Positions 38,380-51,371 of a stretch of DNA of 64,000 nucleotides are shown here, piece after piece. Position 1 is the stretch's first letter; every line of letters starts with the position of its first letter. Below the pieces are notes generated by a model. That model saw nothing but the letters and a program-made list of their open reading frames with translations, was not told where the DNA came from and made no database searches. Source of the DNA: Prostheceraeus crozeri (lineage: Eukaryota > Platyhelminthes > Polycladida > Euryleptidae); assembly GCA_907163375.1 (NCBI GenBank), contig CAJQUW010006801.1, positions 1 to 64,000 on the forward strand, read 5' to 3'. The position numbers and the translations under genes are program-made.

Positions 38380-39143
38380 TTACCAAGGTAAATAAAGACT
38401 ATCTACAAATTCTTTTTGCCTACACAAGTCAGGCTTAAACCGATGGATACACATAGCCTCGAGCGTACGTAATAATGAAGCGTTCGTGGATGTAAAAAGT
38501 ACCTTGAAGAGACTGGCCGCGACTATAGAGTCACAGCGACACACTTGGAGATGTCTTGTGATTGCACTCTCTGGTATCCTTGTCGATCTTGGCGGGCATT
38601 TGAGTGGGTGTTGCAGCCATCGCGGAACGTGCTCAGCTATCCTCTTTGACAAACGCCGACCAGTCCTTCCAATGTACATGTACGTGCTTCCACACACACA
38701 CACTTGAAATGGTATATCACTTGGGAGGGAGATGGGAGTCTGTCTTTCAGGGCAGGTAGCAGAATTCTCCGCGTGTTGAAAACTACAACAGGCTTCACCG
38801 ACATGTAGGCTTTTAAAATGTCTCGAATCCTCCGTTTCAGCAAGGAAGCTGCCTTGTCACCAATGAATGGCGCCTTGAGGAAAACACACTTCTTTTCTGG
38901 GCCAAAAATTGGTGGGTCACTCATCTGCTGTTCCACAAATAAATGTTTTTGAATTAATTCCACAGGATAACCATTGGCCATAAGTCTTGATTTAAGGAAT
39001 GAGAGATCATCCTGCAACGCATCCGAAGAGCAAATGCGCTGAGCCCTTGTTGCCAAATTTCGTATAACGTTTATTTTATATACAAAGGGCACAAAACTGT
39101 GGAAATTCATCTGTAGACCGGATGCTGTGGGTTTACTGTACAT
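38380..39143 (-). pseudogene. Penelope-like ORF, C-terminal part with GIY-YIG endonuclease
   Basis: Reverse transcriptase C-terminal region (YSKPTASGLQMNFHSF, FLKAPFIGDKAASLLKRR) followed by a zinc-type linker and the GIY-YIG nuclease (STYMYIGRTGRRLSKRIAEH), with its helix ITRHLQVC and C-terminal RTLEAMCIHRFKPDLC. The first ~370 bases repeat 40911-41283 of the forward copy almost exactly, in inverted orientation. Fossil. Confidence 0.85.
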
Positions 39144-39149
39144 TGAGCC

Positions 39150-41282
39150 ATTTCCAAGCTATGTCACATTCCAGTTTTCATGTATGCCTCTGAAGAGAAT
39201 GAACGAAAGATCTCGGCAAATAATGCTCATTTTCATTTACAAAATTTCTAATGGGTCATCATTTTTCGAAGATTATCGAAAGCATCACCCGGATAAAAAG
39301 TTCAGTAAACAGTTGGACAAGCTGTTGACCTTACGGTGTAGATTGGTGAAGACAAAACGTGCTGAGCAGTTTCTGACACAGTGCTTGGACAATGGATTGA
39401 CGCCGCGATATATTACCGATAAGATATGCAGAAACCGATTGCAACCATCTACCGATGTTTGTGAGAAATTTGTTCAAGTAGAGTTGACTGACATTGGCAA
39501 CAGGATCATCAATTACAAGCAAAACATTGAAGCTCTGTCGCCGATGGTGGAGAAAACTTTGAGTTTTTATTGGTTTTGCCGCTACTGGAAATTTACAAAA
39601 TCCATTTTGGCAAAATGTATCAAGAAAGAAGACAATCGCTACCAATGGTTGCTAAACCGTACAGATATGCAGTCAAAAGCTCTTCCTGAGGCGAAAATCA
39701 TCACTAATTTGTCCTCTCATTCACTCTCTGATATTGAGAAGCGGAGTCTTTGCAAAGGGCTGGATTTCTGTATACCTCCAAAGAAAGTGAATAGCATACT
39801 CATGGACTCTTCTGTTGAAAATCTTTATCAGCAGTTGGATGGAGTTGTTACAAGTGGGAATATTGACACTGCAACTATAAAAGCTGGACTGGTTACCATA
39901 TCCAAGAATTATTCGCGATCTCCCATCGATAAGAGAGTCATGAAAAATGAAGAGATTGAAGCTTTACACAATCTCAAGAAAAATGCAAAAATTGTGATAT
40001 CACGACCTGACAAGGGAAATGGAGTTGTCTTGCTAGATCGTACAAGTTATTTGGAGAAAATGGACAATATCCTGAGTGACAGCAGCAAATTTAGTGTTGA
40101 TTTAAAGCAAAAAGATGATACTGATCGTGTAACCAAAGACCTCAGTGCATTGTTGACTACTTTGGTAAAGAAAGGAATTATTCCTGGAGATTGTAAGTCG
40201 TATTTACTTTCGTCTGGGACCAACGTTCCACGGATATACGGTCTCCCTAAGACTCACAAAGACTCTGTACCATTACGTCCAATACTTGACATGAGTGGAT
40301 CACCTACTCATCGTACAGCAAAGTGGCTGACTGGTATACTGTCATCTGTGAAAAACGTTTACTCCCAGTTTTGTGTGAAAGACAGGTTTTCTTTCGTTGA
40401 TAGAATCAAGTGCGGCAACACAAATACTATGAAGATGTTGTCACTTGACGTGTAGTCGCTTTTTACAAACGTGCCCGTTACTGAAACCATTGACATTATT
40501 ATTTCCACAATACAACGCTTGGAGATACCGTGCAAGATTCCTCAAGATATTTTACGACGCCTATTAGAAATTTGTACCGTCAATGTGCAGTTCCTTTTCA
40601 ATCATATGTTCTACGGACAAACTGATGGAGTGGCGATGGGCAGTTGTTTAGGCTCGTTTTTTGCAGAGATTTATATGGGACACATCGAGATGCAATTGAA
40701 AAGTACAATTGGCTGCGAGTGTCATTTATATCTTCGTTATGTCGACGATACATTCGTCCTTGTGAACAATCATTGCGACATTTCCCAATTGATAGAGTGT
40801 TTCAATAGTGCAAGTAATCTGCAATTCACCTACGAGATGGAGAAAGACGGATTACTGCCTTTTCTGGATGTACTAGTTACGAGAAGAAAGAATGGCCTAC
40901 TGAAGACCTCAATGTACAGTAAACCCACAGCATCCGGTCTACAGATGAATTTCCACAGTTTTGTGCCCTTTGTATATAAAATAAACGTTATACGAAATTT
41001 GGCAACAAGGGCTCAGCGCATTTGCTCTTCGGATGCGTTGCAGGATGATCTCTCATTCCTTAAATCAAGACTTATGGCCAATGGTTATCCTGTGGAATTA
41101 ATTCAAAAACATTTATTTGTGGAACAGCAGATGAGTGACCCACCAATTTTTGGCCCAGAAAAGAAGTGTGTTTTTCTCAAGGCGCCATTCATTGGTGACA
41201 AGGCAGCTTCCTTGCTGAAACGGAGGATTCGAGACATTTTAAAAGCCTACATGTCGGTGAAGCCTGTTGTAGTTTTCAACAC
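39150..41282 (+). pseudogene. Penelope-like reverse transcriptase, forward copy, broken
   Basis: From N to C: a helical N-terminal region, the NLKKNAKIVISRPDKGNGVV block (RT1), PRIYGLPKTHKDSVPLRPI (RT2), the SLFTNVP-type block (RT3, about 40450), QTDGVAMGSCLGSFFAEIYM (RT4), the catalytic box YLRYVDDTF (RT5, about 40735) and PFLDVLVTR (RT6-7). This block order and the YVDD box with GVAMGS are diagnostic of Penelope-like elements. The GIY-YIG domain is not joined to this copy but is seen at 38380-38700. Fossil. Confidence 0.9.
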
Positions 41283-41312
41283 ATTTAATAAATGCAGAGT
41301 TACCACTGTACC

Positions 41313-41990
41313 TAATATATTTACTCTATGGCAGTTACCATGAGAGAACAAAGACATGCCTTTCTTAATGTGTTTTGGTTTGAAACTTATTTCACCTGAC
41401 AATGTCTTTGTGTGATTTTGCTGAAATGAGAAAAATGTTAAAGAAGTTTGAAAAAGAATTATTGAACTTGTTTTAATGAAGCTTAAATATTCGCACTCCT
41501 TATATCACACGGATTCTGAAGATACCAACCGTGAACAATGTTGATAACAACGAGAATAGAATATTTTTAGCTGAAAAAGTCATGATTTTGTGATAACTTC
41601 ACGATGTCACTGATCTTTTCCTATTTCACCGATTTTGATGACCAGTGTATCTCAAAAGAGAACTCAGAAAATGCTGTTTCTCCCCGTGCCTGATTCATTA
41701 TCATGCTTACATGTTCTCTTTCTTGCGATTTGTAAATTGAGTGATTTTCATATTTTGAGTACTGCTCAGCAAATACAATAATGGATGCAAGTCTATCGTA
41801 GCTTATTTTAAAGCAGAGAATACAATCTCTCGAATGATGTATGGCACGCTGTTCTACAACAAGATTGGAAGGCATGAGAGTCGATTGAATTTAGCGGAAA
41901 ATAGATGGTCCGTTTTTTGTGATCAGCCATGTAATTGTTTGAAATCAACACAATTCGATCGTACGAAGATGTCTAACTCTTAACTTGAAA
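41313..41990. other. No gene identified
   Basis: AT-rich sequence between family R and a LINE tail fragment. Nothing recognisable. Confidence 0.4.
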
Positions 41991-41995
41991 CGAAA

Positions 41996-42264
41996 TTGTC
42001 TCGGACCATTGTTGAAAATGACGTGAATGGAAATCACTATTTAGTGGTAAGAACAGGAAGTTATGGAAATAGAAAATACGAAGAAAGAATATGCAACCTT
42101 CGTGATGATGGAACAATAGAAGTTGTATTTCATTTTATTTGTGAATGCTTGATGTATGACGATATCAGGTCACAATTCTCTCAATTTTTTATCGATCTTA
42201 CGAAGCAGAATTTCTATGGAATGTTCCAGAACAGAAAAATAAATTTTTTATCTGAAGTTGACTA
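41996..42264 (+). mobile_element. LINE C-terminal zinc-knuckle fragment
   Basis: One frame with ERICNLRDDGTIEVVFHFIC followed by ECLMYDDIRSQF, the C-x-n-H-F-x3-C knuckle seen at the C-terminus of many LINE ORF2 proteins. No other LINE part lies next to it. Confidence 0.6.
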
Positions 42265-42599
42265 GAATGGAAATTGACTCAAGGTTGCGGCACAGCAAGA
42301 GGAACTAAAACTGAATTCACACTTCTACCGCGCGGCATGCTGTCTAACGCAAATGTCGAACATCATGCCGCATTACTGTAACAGCAAAATTGTCGCACAG
42401 CAAATTGATTGCTGTCCGGCAAGATACGACAATGTTGTCCGGCATAGTTACTGATTGCTGTTGTGACCTTGTTCATACATTCATATTACTGTGCGACAAT
42501 TCGACAGTCATAGAATTAGAGCATGGATCCGATTTTAGTGATGCATTGGCTGTGAAAGAAGAGACGAGGTGTATGGCGATGGTATTTTCGACCTCTGAA

Positions 42600-43390
42600 C
42601 ATACGTCGCAATATTAGAGGTGGCGGTTGTTTCGTGGATGAGATGCGAGAAATGGATCCGGAGGTTCACTTTATCTACTTTCGCATGTCAAGAGAAAAAT
42701 TTGACGAACTTTTCTGCATCACGATCTGACGCACCGGTATCCTATCAGCAGCCGCATCCGACTGGCGTTGACTCTACGTCTATTTCTCACGGGGAATTCC
42801 CAACAAAGTGTGGCCCACAGCTTCCGTTTGGGCAAATCCACGGTATGTAGTATCTTCCGTGAAATATTGATAGCAATTCGAAGTGCTTTGCAAACTGACT
42901 ACCTCCACCCATGGAAGACTTCGAGGAGTTAGCGAAGGAATTCTTGATTTACTGGAATTTCCTTTCATGTGTAGGAACAGTGGACGGAAACATGTTGTCA
43001 TAGCAACACCCTACAATTCTGGTAGCCGTTTATAACTGCAAGCACACACATTCTATCGCCTTGATAGCAATTGTTGACGCAAAATACATCTTTTGATTCG
43101 TGGAAATTGGTCGTTGTGGCAGAGACAGTGATGCTGGCATTTGGCAAGACTGGGATGTGAGAAAAGTTCTCGACAATGATGAGATGTATATTCCCGCGCG
43201 CTGACGTTCTACCCGGTGCCATCGAAAAAGTGCCTCGCGTGTTTGTGGGAGATGATGTGTTTCCTATTCGCCCTTACTTAATGAAGCCATTCACAGGTCA
43301 AACTTTGTCAAACGGAAAAGAGATTTTTAGTTATCGTCTCAGCAGGGCTTGTCGAGTTTTGGAGAAGGCCTTAGGTATTTTGTCTGACCG
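42600..43390 (+). pseudogene. Harbinger transposase (DDE_Tnp_4 type), decayed
   Basis: Recognisable pieces in several frames: DPEVHFIYFRMSREKFDELF (N-terminal), the TVDGNM region carrying the first catalytic Asp (about 42970), CKHTHSIALIAIVDAKY with the second Asp region (about 43040), then VGDDVFPIRPYLMKPFTGQT and EIFSYRLSRACRVLEKALGI in the 43176-43418 frame. At least four frame changes and several stops lie between these, so it is a pseudogene. Confidence 0.75.
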
Positions 43391-43652
43391 CTTTGTCTGC
43401 TTTGTTTGTTTTTCTTGACGCCTTTTGTGTGCCTCTTTTTTTCATTACATTTCTTATAGCCCGGGCATAACTGTTGCGAAGTTGTCGCCACCTTTCCCGT
43501 GACTCTTTTGAGGAAAACCCTCCCAGCTGGTCTCCTATCGATTCCCAGCTTCTACCGCACATAATGCGACCTTTGTAGTCCTTTGAACTACAATCACACA
43601 GATGCGGGCAAATTCTAACAAATTCGATGAGCTTCTCGTCATCCATCAGCAT
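43371..43652 (-). CDS. Harbinger MADF/Myb-like DNA-binding ORF (93 aa, partial)
   Basis: MLMDDEKLIEFVRICPHLCD opens a MADF domain: DEKLIEFV helix, Cys-containing turn, SWESIGDQLG (second helix) and ESRERWRQLRNSYARAIR (third helix). These proteins accompany Harbinger transposase and bind DNA or import it to the nucleus. The frame is short; it ends in a Lys/Arg-rich tail. Convergent with the transposase and overlapping its 3' end. Confidence 0.7.
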   Translation of the reverse strand: MLMDDEKLIEFVRICPHLCDCSSKDYKGRIMCGRSWESIGDQLGGFSSKESRERWRQLRNSYARAIRNVMKKRGTQKASRKTNKADKAVRQNT

Positions 43653-43899
43653 CGTTCGCCAAATAATAGCTGATTCAACTGACTTTTGCTGTGTGAGGAA
43701 TGACGCACCCTTTTATTCCCACACAGCATATTGTTACAGCAAAAATTTCTATGCACAGAAAATTGAAATCTAGTGTCCGCAATCATGTTCATACTCTCAC
43801 GCAAATGCCGCATGTCGGACAACTTTGCTGTGCTATGCTGTGCGGCAAATTCATCCAGCAAAAATTTTGTTGTGTGGCAGAGGTATGAATTCACCTTAA

Positions 43900-44734
43900 G
43901 TTGGAGAATGAATGACCAATGAAAAGCTCAGAATTACACATGTGACTGATTCTAACCCAATGATGCAGGCGCTGACAGGTACATCTACACGTACGTGAAA
44001 ATGCGTGCGATTTATGTGCCACTATTGTGCATCACCTGTAGTTTAATTTTCATTCTAGAGGCTATATTGTCATCAATTTCTATGTTGCAGAAAATAGATA
44101 TTGAAAACCGTAGTGAAATTAAGTAAATTTATTAAAACAACAAAACACGACATAACAAATTCATTATTGCAACGTGACACTATCGAAGAACCAGACTGCA
44201 ATGAAACGGCAATGAAGAGCATTACAATCAAGATTTCAGTCAATCCGCTGCAGTTGAGATAATCTTATAAGCTTTATGAGGTACGGAGCATACAGTGAGT
44301 TGAAAGTTTGGCCTACAGTTTGTATGCACCGTTTCAAGTAAGATTCTTTGAAAATTAATGTGCTCCATGAGGTCTTTAAATCACATTATTGCGACGAAAA
44401 GGCGATTGGAATCCCGGCTTTTGGAGTTCGACGTGTTTGCAAAGGATTTGAAACTCCTATCAATGAGCAGAAGATTGGTGGCCAGTGATGAAGACATTTG
44501 CCGGCCGGCGGTCATCATTGGTTGCTATTAGTGCATAAAATGCCCCCAAGTTATCGCAGCCTTCAACGAAGCCATCAAAATGACATTTCACAAGACATTT
44601 CTTTTGGGCAGCATTCAAGTTCGCAGTCAGCGGGATATACAATGGGGGTCACGTCACGGGTCATTGGTGGATCAATTTGCATCACTTCAATTAAAATGAT
44701 GCAAAGAAAAACAAACTCTCAAAACTGTTCACTC
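43900..44734. other. No gene identified
   Basis: No frame here shows recognisable features. Part may be the decayed 5' region of the Penelope-like remnant that follows. Confidence 0.35.
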
Positions 44735-45362
44735 GATTAATCGCATTTTTCCTGACACTTGCCAATTATCTGTCGTTTTCGATACTTTCAAAACGAGCAA
44801 ATTGTTTCCGAACAAAGATAAGGTGCCTATGAGTCTCGCCTCTAATCTTGTATACAAATTGAAATGTTGGCAATGTGACAATTGCTATATTGGTGAGACT
44901 CGTAGGCACTTTATCACCAGAATTCGCGAACACTTGGAAGGTAGACCTAAAGATTCTGAAATTACCAAACACGTTCATAGAAATAGCTAAGACAATTTCC
45001 AAATAGTTTTTCGCACAAAGTACACTCGCACTGTTGAAAGTCTGGTCATGAAAGAAATCAATAGTTCAACCTTGATGAACGAACACGAATCTTCAGTCCC
45101 AATTTTATCGTTTTAGCATTGTGACCTTGACAGTTTTAGACGTAATTGTAAATGTAAATCAGCTCTTATTGTATTGTTTTTAGTTTGTATTCAATTCTTG
45201 AGGAGTTAGACGCAATTGCCAATTGTTCTTTTAGTTTGACAAGTTCTCATCCTATTGTATTTAAAGGTTTTATCTAGATTTATCTGTTTGTCCTGAAGAT
45301 ATGTCATGAAAACGGACATGAAATCGATCGACCAATACTTGTCGTTTTTATTTTAAAATAAA
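44735..45362 (+). mobile_element. Penelope-like 3' end with GIY-YIG domain, broken
   Basis: ASNLVYKLKCWQCDNCYIGE with a CxxC pair and the NCYIGETRRHFITRIREHL nuclease core, then SEITKHVHRNS and a C-terminal VMKEINSSTL region ending near 45116. A 3' untranslated stretch ends with a CTGAAGA...GAAA hairpin (45294-45330) and an A/T-rich tail at 45345-45362. It is a different family from the cluster at 38110. Fossil. Confidence 0.75.
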
Positions 45363-46308
45363 ATGAAGCAAGTAAAGTTTACCCCCGACAGAATGTCTGC
45401 GGTTGGGTGCATGTTCCTGGTCCTGACACTCCTCCTCATGCAACGGTAAGGAGAATGGGATCAGTCACCATGTTCGCACGATGGCACTGTGGTTTGTCCA
45501 GGGTTGTCCTCACTCAATCAACCAGATGACATAATCGCGGACGCAGCTGCAGATGCAGGATGCCTCTCTTTCGCTCATGTCAACTCCTCCATAAAAAAAG
45601 TTAAACAAAAAATGTACAGGCAGTGTTACAGGAATATGCCCGCGTAGATGAAGCAGCACAGTATCCAACTGATCAGGAGCAGGAGGAGTACTTCTGGACA
45701 GGCTTGAAAAAGAAGTTGTAGTCGCTCAGAGGTGAGAAGTGCAGGAAATACTAACAGGGTGTCCACCCTATCTGAGAAAAAAATTCACGTACCACTATTT
45801 CAGGCCTACTTGCCCGGCAAGCGACAGTTGGTTGAGTCAAAATCATTCAAAAACACTTACCCGCAGCAACTGCTCAAAGAGATGCAGTAATGAGATCTTT
45901 ACAGTAGAAAGATAGTTCTTCAGAACTATTATACACACTGCACACATAATAATAATATAAGTGCATTCGATGCTGTTTTGAAGACATCATTTCACAAATA
46001 AATGGTATTTTTGGTCACTCAATAATCTCTAAATACAACATAATTAATGACTATGAAAATCAAGGGTAATAATAATAGGGTTTGTGTTTTTAGATTTCTA
46101 GAAGCAGATTCGTAGCTCTGCAGGTTGTCATGTTTTGATGTTTATAGTTCATGGTGATATATCGTACGATAACTCCATCAGACTGAGCTAAAACATGATC
46201 CAAGTCAATTAAATGACCGAACCCATCCATACATTATCTAGCACTGTCAAAATGCTACGACAGCGAAGACATTTTACCACAGAATTAGACAGGTCGTCTC
46301 TTCTTCAG
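45363..46308. other. No gene identified
   Basis: Mixed sequence with no recognisable coding or repeat structure. Confidence 0.35.
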
Positions 46309-46684
46309 TTTGACTAGAAGGGAAGCTATGGAACATGCAACGTTATCAAAATGGCACAATCTCCTGACTAAATACCATAGCAATCGAACAATGAGAAGCC
46401 AGTTCAACATTAAACACTCCAAATTGTGCAAAGTTTCAGTTACTGTTATCAACACAGACGTATACACAGACGATGTCAAGTTGTTCAGAGAAGTTTGTGA
46501 ACGTTTTTTCATGCGCCTGCTAACTTTTTTTAATAATGATCGGAGGGCCCAATTATTATCGAGAAGACTTTTGCGCAATGATCTGAATTCTTCGAATCTG
46601 AAGGAGTCGTGGCGATCGGAGCATTTTGAAGGAATTCACAGCAATCCGCAAGCGACGCACAACTATTTTTTCTATCTCTGTAAG
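46309..46684 (+). CDS. Candidate internal exon, unknown protein
   Basis: Open frame with an acceptor-like TCTTCTTCAG at its start and a donor-like AAG|GTATTA at its end. The peptide (REAMEHATLSKWHNLLTKYH, LFREVCERFFMRLLTFFNND, SNLKESWRSEHFEGIHSN) is charged and helical, more protein-like than random frames nearby. No partner exon or family found; could also be a transposon remnant. Confidence 0.3.
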
Positions 46685-46699
46685 GTATTAAAAATTTCT

Positions 46700-47930
46700 T
46701 TTTGCCCACTTAGTAAGTTCCTGCATGTGCCATCTGTTTGAATCAGTTTGCACTTCTATCAAAGTGATACGATTAAACAATCAAATTCTGTGCATTTTAC
46801 AGGTTCTTTACACTGGAACGATCTGAATGCGACTTTGTTGTAATCAAATAGAATACATGATCTGTACGCATGCACGCATAGTGCGATTAAATGGTGTGAG
46901 AATTGAAATAAATGTGCGATGGATATGCAACAAATGAATTTTACATTTACAGTGCAATCCGTTCAGTTTTACTTATTCCTTCCCATGTTCATGTAATGCC
47001 CAAAGTAATTGTTGAATGATTTTTTTAAACGCAGAATGCGTCACATGCTTACTCTAAGGCCCAACGATGCCAGAACAGGGGGGGGGGCGAAGGAGTCAAA
47101 TGTGCCCTTGAGCAGAAATGCAGTTATACAACAATTGTTTTCGAGATTAACTTCGAAGTAGAAGTATTTCTAATGAAATAGACTTTTTTCGGCTCAGACG
47201 TTTTTCCGAAATAGCGAATTGATTATGAATAAGCATTGGGTGGCTGGTTTCCTCATTTTGGCAATGAAAAATGCAGCAGATTCTATAAGTCTCCATTGCT
47301 TCTAAGTGCTTTAATTGACAAGATAGTATCAATCAACAAAGTAACTCGCAAGTGTTATGCCACACACTTATGTACACTCATAGATCCATACACTAAAAGA
47401 TCATGGGTTTGCCGTTGTCACCGCCGTTAGTTTAGTTAAGTTCAGTTTAATAGGCACTTTTTTTAAGAATGAATAATCTATGTTCGTCAATAACAAGAAT
47501 TATCAAACTCCCTTCCTATCTCCACTATGTTGAACTATGCGTTCTACATTTTCTAATGTAGAACGGAATTTCTATGAATCAAAATACATGTAATCCAATG
47601 GGCTACCGTGCTACATTTTTTTACCCTACAATGCACCCAAATTGCAAGTAAGCTTAGATGATATCTTGGGTATAGATAATAAGGCTACACCTCATGCAAA
47701 TGCCAGTTAAATATCGGTTCACTTGAAATTCAAATGAAGGAAATGCACATAGAAGTAGATAATAGTACTTTCTATGGTATTGTTAATTTCTATGGAAATG
47801 CATGACATCAATATTGGATAGGCTATCTACTAGGACTTTGGATGCCATGGAAAGCCAACCACGTTTGTGTTCTTAGCAGATTCTCTATATCGTCGCTGGT
47901 CCATAGAGTTCATTGACATTTCTTGATCGT
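46700..47930. other. No gene identified; small hairpin at 47541
   Basis: Non-coding sequence with a G run at 47079 and one small perfect hairpin, GTTCTACAT...ATGTAGAAC (about 47541-47565). Nothing else seen. Confidence 0.4.
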
Positions 47931-47938
47931 TTGATAAT

Positions 47939-48042
47939 AGTGATATAACTACTCCATCTGTACTACCATAGAAAGATGTAGCACTCGGCTTCGCCTCGTG
48001 CTACATTTTCTGTGGTAGTACAGATGTCGTAGTTATATCACT
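47939..48042. repeat. Hairpin MITE, ~45-bp arms
   Basis: AGTGATATAACTAC...CATCTGTACTACCA...GATGTAGCAC pairs with GTGCTACATTTTCTG...TAGTACAGATG...GTAGTTATATCACT around a 13-base GC-rich centre TCGGCTTCGCCTC. Nearly perfect stem. Confidence 0.85.
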
Positions 48043-48049
48043 ATAATAT

Positions 48050-51000
48050 TGACTGAGGTCGAACAAGTTCGTGATACAAGTTATATCTAAATACTTGCTA
48101 GAATGTCTTACACATATAATGCAACAGAAACGTAATGTGATACAAACTGTAAATGTTACTTTGTACACCCATCAAACAGAATTACTTAGTCTTTTTTGTC
48201 GAGATTGCTTGAGACATCTTCAAAGTATTGCTGTCATTATAAATTGATTTCTTGCCTATTGGTAAGATATAGATTTTTTTGGTAAATTTATCGCTCAAAA
48301 TAATTCATTGAGATAACTAGAGTTTTTTTTATCTGACATGATAAATGATAAATAATCTATTGTATAGGCTACACGGTCAATCGCTGGATACGAAAATTAC
48401 ATACAAACATATGCCAAAATCACATCCAATTTGAAACTAGCATCTAATACGAGATTCTCCTATCCTTACAAAGGTCTGGTATGTTTTTCATCATCTAGCC
48501 AATCATATATCACAATACCGGAAAAGAGCAATGAACGAATAACACAGTGATAACCGCTAAATACTAATAGTGCCATCGTTCGCAAACTTTCCGACGCCCT
48601 GTAATGATGTAAGATGAAGAAGACTTTAACCTACTCCTTTCAAAACAACGAGCTGTTCAAATTATCACATTATTATTGTGTTTCGAGTACTCGCAATCAC
48701 TACTCGAGTAACAGTCAGAGAGGAATAGGCCTACTTGAGTACTCTCACCTAGCACTATTACCCTGGTCTGTATGTGTGAAAGACTGTCATGGTTTGAGCT
48801 TCTTGGCATGGAAAATCTATTTCAGCATGCTCCAACATTCTTGTTTCCCTTGCCCTAAATTCGTTCCGGCATTCATGCTAAGGCCTTATTCTCTCTGGTC
48901 TCTGTTCTCTCCTCGCAAATATCTCTGGTCTTCCAATGATCTCAGTGTATGATATGAAAAAATATCGCACGGAAATTTTCATGGATTCCTAGATGACTAA
49001 ATATCACATAGGCTATACATAGCTTGAATAGCCGGGGTTCAACGGAAAAGGTCTGTTGCCATAAGCACATAAAAACTGCTTAAAAATTTAGCGAAATGGA
49101 AGCTTTGATTGGAGGCTTGTTTGTTTCTCGTAATAGGGTCCATCGACGAATTCTAGATTGAGTGCATACTGTAATCTGCCTCTGTTCATGGTGTTTTGGT
49201 TGGTGGTATGAAATACTCCATGACCTGCAACAGCAATATTTCACGAATTACTGTCTTGTGTATTGATTAAATGGCACAGAAATCTCTTCAATCATTGAAC
49301 CCCGAAGGCCATGTTTGATTCTTGATGCTGCTATAAGTTCACTCATTCTTCAGAGAGGAAGTCATAAAATGCACAATTTTAGTTGACAAACTTTGAATGC
49401 CATTAGAATTAGACGGACCGTTGAACCATTTACGCATTTTATCAAGCATATATCGTGCTATCTTGGATATGATAATATGTCATGCTATATTTCAAGAATG
49501 TCGAGATTCAAAATTTTCTTGCTTTTCATGCCCGTCATTGGGATTTGAGTAGTAAGTTAGGAAACAGCAACATGACAACTTTGATGTAGTGGTAGGTTAT
49601 AAACAGAATTGATAGAAATTCACGCCGTCTTCATGCGGTAAATGTGACGAATGGAAATGAATGGATTTGAATAATTCCATGTAACCCACTCTGACGATGA
49701 ATTACCCTGATATCTACTTAAAATTCTCACTATATATTTCTCCGGCCAAAAGACAATTCATATGTCAAAGTAGTTATGTTTTATCACATTGGAAAGAAGG
49801 CATAGTACTATGTCATCTGCATCACGTCTCTTGGATCTCATTGCTTAGAAAAATTGTTGCTTGTTGTAGTATGTCCACGTCATTGAAAATTTGCATTTGA
49901 TAGCAACTGTGTGATGCAACCACAATTGATCCATCATTCGAAGGGGAGCTGGAATTAAAACAGAATTATAAGAATTAGAACAATTAAGATTGTTAAGAAA
50001 TATATGGTTTTTTTTTAGTCAATGAAGTAAAGTCAAGAAATATATTATAGTATTTTCTATTATAATCTGATGCCATTGATCCTAGCATTTGTATTTTGGA
50101 ATGAAATAATAAGCAAATAAATAAAAGATGGAATGCGTTGTGTTACCAGTTTGCATTGCTTAAATGATTTGCACCATATACTTAATAGCTCAAGCTTTTG
50201 GTGTTGAATGAAAAATACTTATGGACTATTATAGAAACAAATACAAAAAGGCAATTTTCTATGTGTGGGCAGCATATACAAAATATACATGCATACTTTA
50301 TATATTAACTTGACTGATTTCATTTTCGTTACTTGATACTCATACACTAAGCACTATTGCTCGTTAGCTAATGACTTCATTGAATCATAAATACATTCCA
50401 GCTATCATGCGACTTTGCATGTGTTTTGTTATGTAGGCCTAGATATAAATTTCTAAATGTCACAAAAAAAGAACTATTTGCAGGTTAAAAAATTCTAGCA
50501 TGAGTGGGCAAATAAATTAGAGCAAATGCAATTCGTGTTCATTTTAATCCATTCAGTAGTTTAGAATCTAGATATTGAAATGGCAAGAATAAATGTGATG
50601 AAGACTTACTTTGTGCTGTTAAGGTGGTCGTCAATTCAAGATGGAACCCTTCGGTCATCGTCCTTTCGTTTAGTTGAGATAATATTGTTATAAAAAACAT
50701 AAAAGATTTCCATGTAGCAAGTGGATACAGAGCGCCATTTTGTTTCTTGAGCTCTATGAAGAAGCAGTCAAACAGATAGTTTATCTCTATCTTTTGATAG
50801 CTAATCCTCATTCAGTGCTCTTGATACCTTCCTCTGGTAGTCACGAGCCACTTTCCATTTTTCATGCCTTCGCTTGAATCAATAGAAGTAAAGCGCGACT
50901 TTTCTATCATCTTAGTATTGAGTCTGAAATTCTTTCAATTCCTTTCTTATTTGATCGTAGCCTTTTTCTACTGCTTTTCCTCAATGTCAAAGTTAAACAG

Positions 51001-51290
51001 CTCATCATTAAAGTTCACGACTGCATAGTTGATGACCGTGCTCTTCCTCTCCTATTTCATAAAAGAATAGACTATATTTGACCTATCTTGTGGACTTCTG
51101 AGATTTCCATGATCATATACTTCCATTTGTATTTCTCCGCTGAAATCACTATGATATTTAAGATATTATTAAGTTTGTGTTTCATTGAAATATCTAAGTT
51201 TGTTATAAAAATGGATCTATAGAGCGCAACATAGATCTATGGTATTGGATCTCAGATTGGGCATAGGCATATTTCATATCTTCTCGTCGG
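48050..51290. other. Long stretch without recognisable features
   Basis: AT-rich throughout. Frames at 48614, 49697 and 50539 lack any domain-like or splice-supported structure. I see nothing to annotate. Confidence 0.4.
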
Positions 51291-51298
51291 TTACATAT

Positions 51299-51371
51299 CA
51301 GTAACCTAGCTGTCTACTCGAAGTTACACAGAAATCTCACCGTGTAACTCCTCGTAGACAGTAGGTTACTG
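51299..51371. repeat. Hairpin MITE, ~30-bp arms
   Basis: CAGTAACCTAGCTGTCTACTCGAAGTTACAC pairs with GTGTAACTCCTCGTAGACAGTAGGTTACTG around a 12-base AGAAATCTCACC centre. Confidence 0.8.

Larger units (their letters stand above)
38110..41282. mobile_element. Penelope-like retroelement cluster, broken, flanked by 10-bp repeats
   Basis: Lies between direct copies of ATTTAATAAA (38100-38109 and 41283-41292), consistent with a target duplication. It holds three pieces of one family: a short inverted piece of the ORF start (about 38110-38190, minus), an inverted 3' part with the endonuclease (38380-39143), and a long forward piece (39150-41282). Penelope-like insertions often show tandem and inverted partial copies of this kind. 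The element is broken. Confidence 0.8.
37351..41312 (+). mobile_element. Small DNA transposon (family R), split by a Penelope-like cluster
   Basis: Starts GGTAGAGTGTCGACTC at 37351; its complement-like end GAGTTACCACTGTACC closes at 41312. Removing the insertion at 38110-41292 leaves ~780 bp without a long frame. A sister copy lies inverted at 57650-58441 and shows the same ends and interior. No target duplication could be settled; class therefore unknown. Confidence 0.75.
42309..43896 (+). mobile_element. PIF/Harbinger DNA transposon, decayed
   Basis: Terminal repeats AACTGAATTCACACTTCTACC on the left and the complement of AGGTGAATTCATACCTCTGCC on the right, with TAA on both sides (42306-42308 and 43897-43899), the 3-bp target duplication of this superfamily. 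The plus strand carries a transposase remnant and the minus strand a MADF/Myb-like gene, the standard two-gene layout. Many words such as ACAGCAAAATT and GCGGCA recur near both ends. Confidence 0.82.
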